64,000 nucleotides of DNA. Source: Burkholderia pseudomultivorans. Its GTDB lineage: Bacteria; Pseudomonadota; Gammaproteobacteria; Burkholderiales; Burkholderiaceae. Of the stretch, positions 1 through 8,118 are shown piece after piece. The notes under the pieces are model-generated. The model was not told the DNA's origin and ran no database searches. It was given only the letters and a program-made list of their open reading frames with translations. Numbering within the stretch: position 1 is the first letter of the stretch; each line of letters starts with the position of its first letter. The translations under genes were made by a program, and so were the position numbers. The stretch spans positions 4,154,001 to 4,218,000 of the forward strand of contig NZ_CP013378.1 of the NCBI RefSeq assembly GCF_001718415.1, in the 5' to 3' direction.

Positions 1-1
1 T

Positions 2-244
2 GCTGACGAGGAACACCTCGTCGCGCAGGCCGTGCAGCGCTTCGCCGAGCAGGGTTTCGGTCGCGCCGTCGCCGTACATCTCGGCCGTATCGATCAGGGT
101 CATCCCGAGCGCGATCCCTTCGCGCAACGCGGCGATCTCGTCGGCGCGCCGGGCCGGCCGCTCGCCCATTTCCCAGGTGCCCTGGCCGAGCTTCGGGATC
201 GTCTCGCCGTCTGGCAACGCAACCGTGGCGATCGTGTCTGTCAT
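2..244 (-). CDS. Aldo/keto reductase, partial (C-terminus beyond left edge)
   Basis: Reading leftwards from an ATG at 244, 81 codons remain open to the window edge. The visible part is the N-terminal portion of an aldo/keto reductase (TIM-barrel NADPH-dependent oxidoreductase). It has the early β-hairpin with LGQGTWEMG around residues 19-27, then [14 protein letters not shown] at about 47-60, which carries the family's catalytic Asp (D52) and Tyr (Y57). The translation ends in VFLVS, just where the catalytic Lys of the family is expected next. Substrate cannot be told from this fragment. It is divergent from the GntR regulator starting at 412, so the two could share the 167-bp intergenic region. 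Confidence 0.85.
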   Translation of the reverse strand, partial: MTDTIATVALPDGETIPKLGQGTWEMGERPARRADEIAALREGIALGMTLIDTAEMYGDGATETLLGEALHGLRDEVFLVS

Positions 245-411
245 GCGCTCCTCGCTGCGGATTCGTGGCCGCCCCATCGCGGCCGAAGCATGGAATACGA
301 CGCATCAGTGTAGTCAATCGGCGCGCGCGGCGCCTATTGCACGGCAAAAACCGGCTATAACGGCGCCGCACGATGACTTAGAATGGCCGCAACCTGATCG
401 ACACCCATCCC

Positions 412-1158
412 ATGAAGGCACCCACGGACGACCGCTGGCAGGACCTGCGCCCCGACCCCGACAACGATACGCCGCTCTACCTGCAGCTCGCCCGCAAGCT
501 CGGCGACGCGATCCACGACAACCGCTGGACGGCCGGCGAGGCACTGCCTTCGGAACGGGTGCTGTGCGATGCGCTCGGCGTGTCGCGCATCACCGCGCGC
601 AAGGCGATCGCGCTGCTGGTCGAGCAGGGCTTGATCCGCCGGACGCAGGGCGCGGGCAACTTCATCCAGCCACGCTACGAAGATCCGCTGTCGCGGCTGT
701 CGAGCTTCAGCGAGATGCTCGAGCGGCGCGGCTTCAAGCCGAGTTCGCAATGGCTCGCGCGCGAGATCCAGCCCGCCAACCGCGACGAAGTGATCCAGCT
801 CGGGCTGTCGCCGGCCGCGTCGGTCACGCGCCTGAAGCGGCTGCGCCTTGCCGACGGCATCGTGATGGCGGTCGAGAACTCGACGTTCCCCGCAACGCTG
901 ATTCCCGATCCGCAGGCGATCGGCGGCTCGCTGTACAGCTATCTCGAAGCGCGCGGCACGCCGATCGTGCGCGCGCTCCAGCATTTCCGCGCGGTCAATG
1001 CGAGCGACGAGATCGCCGAGCAGATGGGCATCGCGCCGCACGACGCGCTGCTGCTGATCACGCGGATCGGCTATACGGCGGACCAGCGCGCGATCGAGCT
1101 GACCGATACCTACTGCCGCAACGACTACTACGACTTCGTCGTCGAGCTGCGCAAGTAA
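412..1158 (+). CDS. GntR-family (HutC/UTRA type) transcriptional regulator
   Basis: A 248-residue one-component regulator. Residues about 20-90 form the winged helix-turn-helix, with the family hallmark PSER near residue 47, GVSRITARKA for the recognition helix and a wing ending in GAGNFI. The rest (about 100-245) is a UTRA effector domain of the chorismate-lyase fold, ending with the common LTDTYCRNDYYDFVVEL pattern. HutC-type GntR proteins bind small metabolites such as amino-sugar phosphates or urocanate and usually repress neighbouring genes. No obvious sugar or histidine operon lies next to it here; the divergent aldo/keto reductase is the only close neighbour. Ligand unknown. Confidence 0.9.
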   Translation: MKAPTDDRWQDLRPDPDNDTPLYLQLARKLGDAIHDNRWTAGEALPSERVLCDALGVSRITARKAIALLVEQGLIRRTQGAGNFIQPRYEDPLSRLSSFSEMLERRGFKPSSQWLAREIQPANRDEVIQLGLSPAASVTRLKRLRLADGIVMAVENSTFPATLIPDPQAIGGSLYSYLEARGTPIVRALQHFRAVNASDEIAEQMGIAPHDALLLITRIGYTADQRAIELTDTYCRNDYYDFVVELRK

Positions 1159-1213
1159 GTCGCATCCTGCATGCGCGCGCGCGACGCGGGAACGGGCGCC
1201 GGGCCGCCGGCAC

Positions 1214-2605
1214 TCAGAGCCAGCACGCGTCGTCGGTGCCGAGCGGCACCGGCGGCCGCGCGAACGACGGCGGCGTCGCCGACAACCGCTCGGCCGGACG
1301 CACCGCGTCGATCGTGCCGAACGGCGACGCGATGCGGTCGATCCGGTCGCGCACGTCGGCAGGCGCGAGATCGGGCGCACCCGCGCCGTCCGGCACGAGG
1401 CCGAACGACTGCAGCCAGTGTCCGGTCTGCGCGAGCGACAGCCGCACGTGCCAGCTGCCCCCTTCACGCGCGCGGCGCGCGAGCGCGATCATCGCGCCGA
1501 ACGCCGCCAGATACCCGGTCGCATGATCGAGCGCCTGGCACGGCAGATGACGCGGCCCGTTCGCGTGCGCGGCCTGCTGCTCGCGCCACGCGATCCCGCT
1601 CGCCGACTGCACGAGACTGTCGAAACCGCGCCGCTTCGCCCACGGCCCCGCGTGCCCGTACGCGGACACCGACACGCAGACGATCCCGGGCCGCTGCTGC
1701 GCCAGCGCCTGCGGCGCGAAGCCGCGCGCGGCGAGCGCGCCCGGGCGGTATGCCTGCAGGAACACGTCGGCGTCGCGCACGAGCCCGCGCAGCGTCTCGA
1801 CGCCGGCCGCGTCGCGCAGGTCGATCCACGTCGAGCGCTTGCCGCGTCCGTTGTCGATCACAAGCGGCGCGATGTTCGGCAGGTGCGGACCGTTGACCAG
1901 CAGCGTCTGCGCGCCGTGCGACGCCAGCGTGCGTCCGGCGACCGGCCCCGCGATGATGCGCGTCAGGTCGAGCACGCGCACGCCCGCGAGCGGCCGGTCC
2001 GCCTCGCCGCGGCCGATCGGCTCGACCGGCGCATCGCCGATCCGCTCGATCTCGAACAGCGGCAGCGACGCGATCGCCTGCGCCTGCTCGTGCGCGGCCC
2101 ATTCTTCAGGGGTTCTGATCAAGGCCGCGCACAGCCCGGCTTCGGCGAGCGCGGTATCGAGCGCCGCGCCGTCCCAGCTGCGGATCGCCCTGGCGACGTC
2201 GTCCGGCTGCGCACCGCAGCCGAGCACGTCGAGTATGCCGTGCAGGTGATGCGCAAAGTTCGCATGCAGCTGGATCCAGCGCCCGTCGCGCGTCTCGTAG
2301 AAACCGGTCACCGGATGACGCAGCTCGGGGGGCGGGCCGTCGTCGACGCGCAGGTAGCGTTCGCTGCGAAACGCGACGAGCGCATCGCGCACCGACACCT
2401 CGACGCGCTGCGCGACGCCCGTGCGCAGCCGGTGGCATTCGGCCGCCGCGAGCCCGGCCGCGGCGATCGTCGCTGCGGCGAGCGTGCCGACATGAAACGC
2501 CGACGGCAGCGTCGGATCCTGTCCGGTGAGGGTCGCGCGGGCGCGGGCGTCGGCCTCGCCGTGCGCGAGTTGCCACAGCTGATTCAGTGCGAGTGCGGGT
2601 GTCAT
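1214..2605 (-). CDS. Class III (CaiB/BaiF) CoA-transferase with permuted domain order
   Basis: 463 residues. Residues 206-395 carry the family's large Rossmann-like domain: LAGVRVLDLTRIIAGP, then DNGRGKRSTWIDLR, a YRPGAL segment and ALDHATGYL, in which D360 aligns with the catalytic Asp of formyl-CoA transferase. Unusually, about 200 residues precede this domain, and they resemble the later part of the family (GTLAAATIAAAGLAAAE, then GFYETRDGRWIQLHANF of the small domain). In canonical members the order is the reverse. These enzymes move CoA between organic acids. It is divergent from the citrate-synthase-like gene at 2748 across a 142-bp gap, so a joint acyl-CoA reaction sequence is plausible. 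Substrate unknown. Confidence 0.88.
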   Translation of the reverse strand: MTPALALNQLWQLAHGEADARARATLTGQDPTLPSAFHVGTLAAATIAAAGLAAAECHRLRTGVAQRVEVSVRDALVAFRSERYLRVDDGPPPELRHPVTGFYETRDGRWIQLHANFAHHLHGILDVLGCGAQPDDVARAIRSWDGAALDTALAEAGLCAALIRTPEEWAAHEQAQAIASLPLFEIERIGDAPVEPIGRGEADRPLAGVRVLDLTRIIAGPVAGRTLASHGAQTLLVNGPHLPNIAPLVIDNGRGKRSTWIDLRDAAGVETLRGLVRDADVFLQAYRPGALAARGFAPQALAQQRPGIVCVSVSAYGHAGPWAKRRGFDSLVQSASGIAWREQQAAHANGPRHLPCQALDHATGYLAAFGAMIALARRAREGGSWHVRLSLAQTGHWLQSFGLVPDGAGAPDLAPADVRDRIDRIASPFGTIDAVRPAERLSATPPSFARPPVPLGTDDACWL

Positions 2606-2666
2606 GGCGGGAGAGACGAACCGTTGGGGAGACGGAATCGAGTCTAGAATTCGCGACAGGCGCGAT

Positions 2667-2689
2667 CAATCTTGATTGCACGAATCAAT
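2667..2689. promoter_or_regulatory. Candidate operator between CoA-transferase and HTH-citrate synthase
   Basis: The 142-bp divergent gap contains a perfect inverted repeat, CAATC-TT-GATTG, at 2667-2678. A further ATCAAT copy (2684-2689) repeats 2665-2670 in direct orientation 19 bp away. The surrounding stretch is unusually AT-rich for this genome. Position and symmetry fit a binding site for a regulator controlling both genes, possibly the MerR/excisionase-like N-terminus of the citrate-synthase protein itself. That link is inference. Confidence 0.35.
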
Positions 2690-2747
2690 ACATAACGAAT
2701 AGTTGTAGCGCGGCCGCGCTTCATGCGCGCCGACTGGAGCCATCGGC

Positions 2748-3980
2748 ATGACCTCCCTCAGTGCGCCGGAAGCGGCCGGCATCCTCGGTGTCAGCGTCAG
2801 CACGCTCTACGCGTATGTGAGCCGCGGCCTGCTGCGCTCGCTGCCCGACGGCGCGAGCAAGCGCCGCCGTTACGACGCGGACGAGGTGCGGCTGCTCGCG
2901 CGCCGGCGCGCCGACGCGAAGCGCGCGGGCGGCGTCGCGGAGCGCTCGCTCGACTGGGGCGTGCCGGTGCTCGAATCGCGGATCACGCAGATCGCCGACG
3001 GCCGTCTGCGCTACCGCGGCGCCGATGCGCTCGCGCTCGCCGACGACGCGACGCTGGAACAGGTCGCGGCCCGGCTCTGGGACTGCGCGCCCGCGCGGCT
3101 CGCCGCCGCGTCGCTCGCGGCGGCCGGCTTCGACGCCGCGCAATGGCAGGACTGGGCCGTGCGCTGGGCGCATCTCGCGCCGCTCGAGCGCACGCTGGTG
3201 CTGCTGCCGGCGGCGGCCGCGTCGCTGCCGCGCCGCTGGGCGCAGGGCCGCGACGCGCAACTCGACTCCGCCGCGCTGCTGCTGCGCGTGACCGCCGCCG
3301 CGCTGGCCGGCATCGCGCCGGACGATGCGCCCGTGCACCGTCAGCTCGCGGCCGCGTGGCGCGTGCGGCGGCGCGACGAAGCCGACCTGCTGCGCCGCGC
3401 GCTCGTGCTGTGCGCCGACCACGAACTGAATCCGTCGACGTTCGCGGTGCGCTGCATCGCGTCGACCGGCACGCACCTGTTCGGCGCGATCGCGGGCGGG
3501 CTCGCGGCGCTGTCCGGCCCGCGCCATGGCGGCGAGACCTTCCGCGCCGCGGCGCTGCTCGACGATGCGGCCCGCGCCGCCGATCTCGACCGCTTTCTCG
3601 CGCTGCGCCTTGCGCACGACGAACGCGCCGACGGCGGCCGCACCCTGCTGTCCGGCTTCGCGCATCCGCTCTATCCGGACGGCGACCCGCGCGCGCGATC
3701 GCTGCTCGACGCACTGGAGGCCGCCGTGCCGGACCGCCCCGCGCTGCGCATGGCCCGCGCGCTCGCCGCACGCGTCGAAGCGGCGACCGGCCTGCGGCCG
3801 GCGATCGACTACGCGCTCGCGGTGCTCGAACGCACGCTCGCGCTGCCGGACGGCGCCGCGTTCACGCTGTTCGCGGCCGGCCGCACGGCCGGCTGGATCG
3901 CGCACGCGCTCGAGCAGTACGCGGACGGCAAGCTGATCCGCCCGCGCGCCCGCTATGTCGGCAGCGACGCGGCCGTCTGA
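2748..3980 (+). CDS. Citrate synthase family protein with N-terminal helix-turn-helix domain
   Basis: 410 residues with two parts. Residues 1-55 form an excisionase/MerR-like DNA-binding head (APEAAGILGVSVSTLYAYVSRG, then KRRRYDADEV). Residues about 65-405 are a citrate synthase domain with the catalytic set intact: H260 in SGPRHGG, H306 in GFAHPLYPDGDPRA and D354 in AIDYAL, plus the conserved HELNPSTFA (225-233) and a C-terminal RPRARYVG. It could condense an acyl-CoA with oxaloacetate or another keto acid, and could also sense acyl-CoA as a regulator. The divergent CoA-transferase suggests a shared pathway. The last 28 bp overlap the convergent DUF2917 gene. This is not the housekeeping gltA, which lacks the HTH head. 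Confidence 0.88.
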   Translation: MTSLSAPEAAGILGVSVSTLYAYVSRGLLRSLPDGASKRRRYDADEVRLLARRRADAKRAGGVAERSLDWGVPVLESRITQIADGRLRYRGADALALADDATLEQVAARLWDCAPARLAAASLAAAGFDAAQWQDWAVRWAHLAPLERTLVLLPAAAASLPRRWAQGRDAQLDSAALLLRVTAAALAGIAPDDAPVHRQLAAAWRVRRRDEADLLRRALVLCADHELNPSTFAVRCIASTGTHLFGAIAGGLAALSGPRHGGETFRAAALLDDAARAADLDRFLALRLAHDERADGGRTLLSGFAHPLYPDGDPRARSLLDALEAAVPDRPALRMARALAARVEAATGLRPAIDYALAVLERTLALPDGAAFTLFAAGRTAGWIAHALEQYADGKLIRPRARYVGSDAAV

Positions 3981-4276
3981 CGCCGGCTGTCGCGCCAGGC
4001 GGCGAGCGGCCGCCACCACGCGTGCGCGGCCTGCACGACCGGCGCCGCCTGCGGCCCGAACGCGAAGGTCGCGCCGCCGCGCGCCGCGCTGATCCATACG
4101 CGCATCCCGGGTGTCAGTGTCAGCACGTCGCCGGCGCGCAGCCAGTGATCGTCGGGCCGCCCCTCGACCGTCGCCCACAGCGCACCGTCCGCCACCTGCA
4201 GCGCGGTGCGATCGACGATCCGCCACCGCGCGGCCGGCTCGTCGCCGTCCATCACGTAGAGTCGCAATTCACGCAT
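3953..4276 (-). CDS. DUF2917 domain protein
   Basis: 107 residues. The start ATG (4274-4276) is chosen because a strong GGAGG lies 5 nt upstream and homology of the small β-rich domain begins there. The body reads as a compact β-barrel/cupin-like fold (MRELRLYVMDG at the start, WRIVDRTALQVADGALW, HWLRAGDVLTLTPG in the middle), followed by an Arg/Trp-rich tail. Members are widespread small cytosolic proteins in β-proteobacteria and have no assigned function. Its 3' end overlaps the convergent citrate-synthase gene by 28 bp. Confidence 0.75.
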   Translation of the reverse strand: MRELRLYVMDGDEPAARWRIVDRTALQVADGALWATVEGRPDDHWLRAGDVLTLTPGMRVWISAARGGATFAFGPQAAPVVQAAHAWWRPLAAWRDSRRQTAASLPT

Positions 4277-4505
4277 GGCCGCCTCCTGGTCGCATTCGTC
4301 CGATGACAGCAGTATTTCGGACAGCGGCAGCACGCGGACAGATACGCCTGCGGACACTTTCGGCTGAACTGTACCGGCCCGCCGGCGGACGGGCATCCGC
4401 TCGCGGCCCGGACCCACGCCGGCCGGCGCGCACACGGGGTCGAATCTGCAAGGCGCGGCCGCTTTCCCTACAATGGCGACTGTCCCGCGCCACCGCCCCG
4501 CCGAC

Positions 4506-5942
4506 ATGTTCCAACGCCCGCCTGCCGCCGCTCCCGGCGAAAAAAACCTCACCGTCATGCTCTGGCTCGTCGCGACGGGCTTCTTCATGCAGACGCTCGA
4601 CTCGACGATCGTCAACACCGCGCTGCCGTCGATGGCCGCGAGCCTCGGCGAATCGCCGCTGCGGATGCAGTCGGTCGTGATCGCGTATTCGCTGACGATG
4701 GCCGTGATGATTCCGGTGTCCGGCTGGCTCGCGGATACCTTCGGCACGCGACGCGTGTTCTTCAGCGCAATCCTGGTGTTCTCGCTCGGCTCGCTGCTGT
4801 GCGCGAACGCGCATACGCTGACGCAGCTGGTCGCGTTCCGCGTGGTGCAGGGCGTCGGCGGCGCGATGCTGCTGCCGGTCGGCCGGCTCGCGGTGCTGCG
4901 CACCTTCCCGGCCGAGCGCTACCTGCCCGCGCTGTCGTTCGTCGCGATCCCCGGCCTGATCGGGCCGCTGATCGGGCCGACGCTCGGCGGCTGGCTCGTG
5001 AAGATCGCGTCGTGGCACTGGATCTTCCTGATCAACGTGCCGGTCGGCGTCGCGGGCTGCATCGCGACCTTCTATTCGATGCCCGACGCGCGCAATCCGG
5101 CCGTCGGCCGCTTCGACGTGAAAGGCTACCTGCTGCTGACGATCGGCATGATCGCGATCTCGCTGTCGCTCGACGGCCTCGCCGATCTCGGCATGCAGCA
5201 CGCGGCCGTGCTGGTGCTGCTGATCCTGAGCCTCGCGTGCTTCGTCGCGTACGGGCTGTACGCGGTGCGCGCGCCGCAGCCGATCTTCTCGCTCGAACTG
5301 TTCAAGATCCATACGTTCAGCGTCGGGCTGCTCGGCAACCTGTTCGCGCGGATCGGCAGCGGCGCGATGCCCTACCTGATTCCGCTGCTGCTGCAGGTGA
5401 GCCTCGGCTATTCGGCGTTCGAGGCCGGGCTGATGATGCTGCCGGTGGCCGCGGCCGGGATGTTCTCGAAGCGGCTCATCACGCGCCTGATCACGCAGCA
5501 CGGCTACCGCAAGGTACTGCTCGCGAACACGATCATGGTCGGCGTGATGATGGCGAGCTTCGCGCTGATGCGCGACACGGTGCCGGTGTGGGTGAAGGTC
5601 GTCCATCTCGCGCTGTTCGGCGGCTTCAACTCGATGCAGTTCACCGCGATGAACACGCTGACGCTGAAGGATCTCGGCACCGGCGGCGCGAGCAGCGGCA
5701 ATAGCCTGTTCTCGCTGGTGCAGATGCTGTCGATGAGCCTCGGCGTGACCGTCGCGGGCGCGCTGCTCGCGACCTTCACGGGGATGCTGCGCACCGTGAC
5801 GCCGAGCAACACGCTGCCCGCGTTCCATGCGACCTTCATCTGCGTCGGCATCATCACGGCCGCGTCCGCGTGGATCTTCGCGCAGCTCGCGCCGGAGATC
5901 CGCAGCACCGCGCGCAAGACCGACCCGTCCGAGCGCACGTGA
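4506..5942 (+). CDS. MFS drug exporter, DHA2/EmrB-MdtD family, 14 transmembrane segments
   Basis: About 478 residues from ATG 4506 (an upstream in-frame ATG at 4473 would add 11 residues that look unlike the family). It begins with a short polar segment, then hydrophobic helices throughout. The DHA2 hallmark LDSTIVNTALPSMA occurs in helix 1, the motif A region is GWLADTFGTRRVF, and motif C is GPLIGPTLGG in helix 5. These proton-driven antiporters of the inner membrane export drugs and amphipathic toxins. There is no adjacent EmrA-like adaptor or outer-membrane factor, so it probably acts alone, like MdtD. Substrate unknown. Confidence 0.9.
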   Translation: MFQRPPAAAPGEKNLTVMLWLVATGFFMQTLDSTIVNTALPSMAASLGESPLRMQSVVIAYSLTMAVMIPVSGWLADTFGTRRVFFSAILVFSLGSLLCANAHTLTQLVAFRVVQGVGGAMLLPVGRLAVLRTFPAERYLPALSFVAIPGLIGPLIGPTLGGWLVKIASWHWIFLINVPVGVAGCIATFYSMPDARNPAVGRFDVKGYLLLTIGMIAISLSLDGLADLGMQHAAVLVLLILSLACFVAYGLYAVRAPQPIFSLELFKIHTFSVGLLGNLFARIGSGAMPYLIPLLLQVSLGYSAFEAGLMMLPVAAAGMFSKRLITRLITQHGYRKVLLANTIMVGVMMASFALMRDTVPVWVKVVHLALFGGFNSMQFTAMNTLTLKDLGTGGASSGNSLFSLVQMLSMSLGVTVAGALLATFTGMLRTVTPSNTLPAFHATFICVGIITAASAWIFAQLAPEIRSTARKTDPSERT

Positions 5943-6087
5943 CGCGCGGCGGCGCATCGCGCACCACGGCGGTGCAATCAGGCCGCGCGGTGCGCCGCGG
6001 CGGCCCGCCGCACGGGGCCGGATGCCGTGCATGCTTCTTGCTCGCCTATTCTGTAGGTAAACTGGCAGCCTTCCCTCGGCCGACATC

Positions 6088-7362
6088 ATGAGCATGATCG
6101 ACATCGATCCCCCCGGCTTTCAGCCGCCCCGCCCCGTCGCCGGCGACGACGGCAACCGGCGCACCGTGCTGTACGGCGGCTATACCGTGTTCAGCGTGTT
6201 CCAGCCGGTTTTCTCGGTGTCGCACCGGCGCGCGATCGGCTATCACGCGTCGCTGCGCGCGCACGACGAGGAAAACCGCCAGGTCGCGTCGCACGAGGTG
6301 TTTACGCAGGCGGCGCGGCGCGGCGACCTGCTCGAGCTCGGCCGGCTCGCCGAATCGCTGCACCTGGGCAACTTCCACGCGTTCGACAGCCACGACGAAT
6401 GGCTCTTCCTGAGCCTGCATCCGGCCGCGCTGATGGACACCGTCTATGGCGACGCGCTGCTCGCGAACCTGAAGGCGCTCGGGCTGCCGCCGCACCGCGT
6501 GGTGCTCGAGGTGCCCGAGCAGGCGGGCGGCGAGACGCCGCGCTACGCGGCGATCGTCGACGGGCTGCGCAAGGCCGGCTTCCTGATCGCGCTCGGCGGC
6601 TTCGGCGCGAAGCATTCGAACATCGACCGCGTGTGGCACCTGCACCCGGACATCGTCACGCTCGACCGCGGGATCCTCGCGCAGGCGAGCGAACACTCGC
6701 ATCTCGAACGCGTGCTGCCGAAGCTCGTGTCGCTGCTGCACGAATCCGGTCAGCTCGTGCTGATGGGCGGGCTCGCGACCGAACGCGACGCGCTGATCGC
6801 GCTCGAGTGCGACGTCGATTTCGTGCAGGGCCAGTATTTCGCGGGGCCGAGCGTCGAGCCCGTGCAGCCGCAGGCCGCCGCGGGTTGCATGGACACGCTG
6901 TCGGCCGCGTTGCGGCTGCGCGTCGCCGCGCGCGAGCGCACCCAGGCGGAACGACTCGCGCCGTACGTCGCCGCGCTCGAGGAGGCCAGCCGGAAGATCG
7001 GCGCGGGCGCGACGCTGCTCGATGCGGCCGCCGCGGTGCTGGGGCTGCCCGAGACCGCGCGCTGCTTCCTGCTCGACGCGTCGGGCCGCCAGATCGGCGA
7101 CAACGTGCTCGCGCGCGGCAGCGTATCGCAGCGCGCGAAGCGCTTCCGGCCGCTGCTGCATTCGGAAGGCGCGAGCTGGGAGCGCCGCCCGTACTTCATC
7201 CACGCGATGCGCGCGCCGGGCCGCGTGCATCTGACGCCGCCCTACCTGTCGATCAACGAGGCGCACCTGTGCGTGACCGCGTCGGTCGCCGCGCCGGCCG
7301 CGACCGGCATGCAGGTGCTGTGCGTCGACATCAACTGGGAAGCGGCGCTGAACCGCGAATAA
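6088..7362 (+). CDS. Degenerate EAL-domain protein with C-terminal sensor-like domain
   Basis: 424 residues. Residues about 30-265 follow the EAL phosphodiesterase fold (FQPVFSV, LFLSLHPAAL, VVLEVPEQ, GGLATERDALI, GQYFAGPSVEP). The metal and catalytic residues are mostly gone: the EAL signature is YHASLR (H53 replaces the Glu), the DDFG loop is LGGFG, the Lys before the second conserved Asp is Leu, and the conserved Asn is lost. c-di-GMP hydrolysis is therefore unlikely; a c-di-GMP-binding or protein-docking role is more plausible. The C-terminal about 140 residues (FLLDASGRQIGDNV, LSINEAHLCVTASV) look like a PAS/Cache-type sensor similar to the tail of YkuI-type proteins. No transmembrane segment, so cytosolic. 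Confidence 0.82.
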   Translation: MSMIDIDPPGFQPPRPVAGDDGNRRTVLYGGYTVFSVFQPVFSVSHRRAIGYHASLRAHDEENRQVASHEVFTQAARRGDLLELGRLAESLHLGNFHAFDSHDEWLFLSLHPAALMDTVYGDALLANLKALGLPPHRVVLEVPEQAGGETPRYAAIVDGLRKAGFLIALGGFGAKHSNIDRVWHLHPDIVTLDRGILAQASEHSHLERVLPKLVSLLHESGQLVLMGGLATERDALIALECDVDFVQGQYFAGPSVEPVQPQAAAGCMDTLSAALRLRVAARERTQAERLAPYVAALEEASRKIGAGATLLDAAAAVLGLPETARCFLLDASGRQIGDNVLARGSVSQRAKRFRPLLHSEGASWERRPYFIHAMRAPGRVHLTPPYLSINEAHLCVTASVAAPAATGMQVLCVDINWEAALNRE

Positions 7363-7404
7363 GCGCCAGGGCCCGTTCACGCCAACGACGGGCTTGCGCC
7401 GGCC

Positions 7405-8007
7405 CTAGGCCGCCTCCGCCCTGCGCGCGATCAACCGGTGCACGCGCTTGCCGGACGACGCGCTGACCACTTCATGCTCGTCGATCACGCGCATGCCGGC
7501 GCCAAGCGCGGCACGCATGCGCGCGGCGTCGAGCGGCGTGTACAGGCGCCCGCGCTCGTCGCGCAGCGCGCCGCTGCCGGCCACCCGCCAGCTCAGGTAC
7601 AGCGTGCCGCCCGGCATCAGCAGTTCGGCCAGCCGCGTGGCCGCCGCCACCGCGTCCGCCGGTTCGAGATGCATGACGACCGTCTCGCACAGCACGTTGC
7701 GAAACGCGCCGGACGGCACGCCGGCCAGCGCCGGCAGCGCGGCCTGTTCGAACCGCAGCGCGGGATGGTGCCGCCGCGCCTCGTCGAGCAGCGCCGCGCT
7801 CGCGTCGTAGCCGCGCGCGTCGAATCCGCGCTCCGTCAGCCACGCGGTATCGCGCCCCGCGCCGCAGCCGACGTCCGCGGTCGGTCCGGGCGAAAAATAC
7901 TGCTCGAGCAGCGCATACATGTCGTCGGGCGGGGCCTGGTCGAGCCAGTCCTGCGCGAATTGCGCGGCATGGGCGTCGTAGGCGTCGAGGGTCGGGCGAT
8001 CCACCAT
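7405..8007 (-). CDS. Class I SAM-dependent methyltransferase
   Basis: 200 residues from the ATG at 8007, preceded by GGAG at 8-nt spacing; an upstream ATG at 8049 has no such site. SAM-binding motif I is ADVGCGAGRDTAWL, followed by RGFDARGYDAS (acidic loop of motif II) and a later LLMPGGTLYLSWRV segment typical of small-molecule methyltransferases of the UbiE/Tam type. The N-terminus YDAHAAQFAQDWLDQ is the usual cap. It lies alone between convergent and co-directional neighbours and has no pathway partner. Acceptor substrate unknown. Confidence 0.85.
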   Translation of the reverse strand: MVDRPTLDAYDAHAAQFAQDWLDQAPPDDMYALLEQYFSPGPTADVGCGAGRDTAWLTERGFDARGYDASAALLDEARRHHPALRFEQAALPALAGVPSGAFRNVLCETVVMHLEPADAVAAATRLAELLMPGGTLYLSWRVAGSGALRDERGRLYTPLDAARMRAALGAGMRVIDEHEVVSASSGKRVHRLIARRAEAA

Positions 8008-8118
8008 GTCGATTGCTCCGCAAGCGCGTCGTGCGACGCATCCCGGCATCTTAGCCGTTGCGCGGCGCGCACGCTGCCGGCCGCGACCGCCTGCCCGTCC
8101 TCCCGCTCATCCTCCCGG

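Noticed and set aside
6088..7362. Active c-di-GMP phosphodiesterase
   Set aside because: The EAL Glu, DDFG acidic residues, Asn and Lys are replaced, so hydrolysis is not expected.
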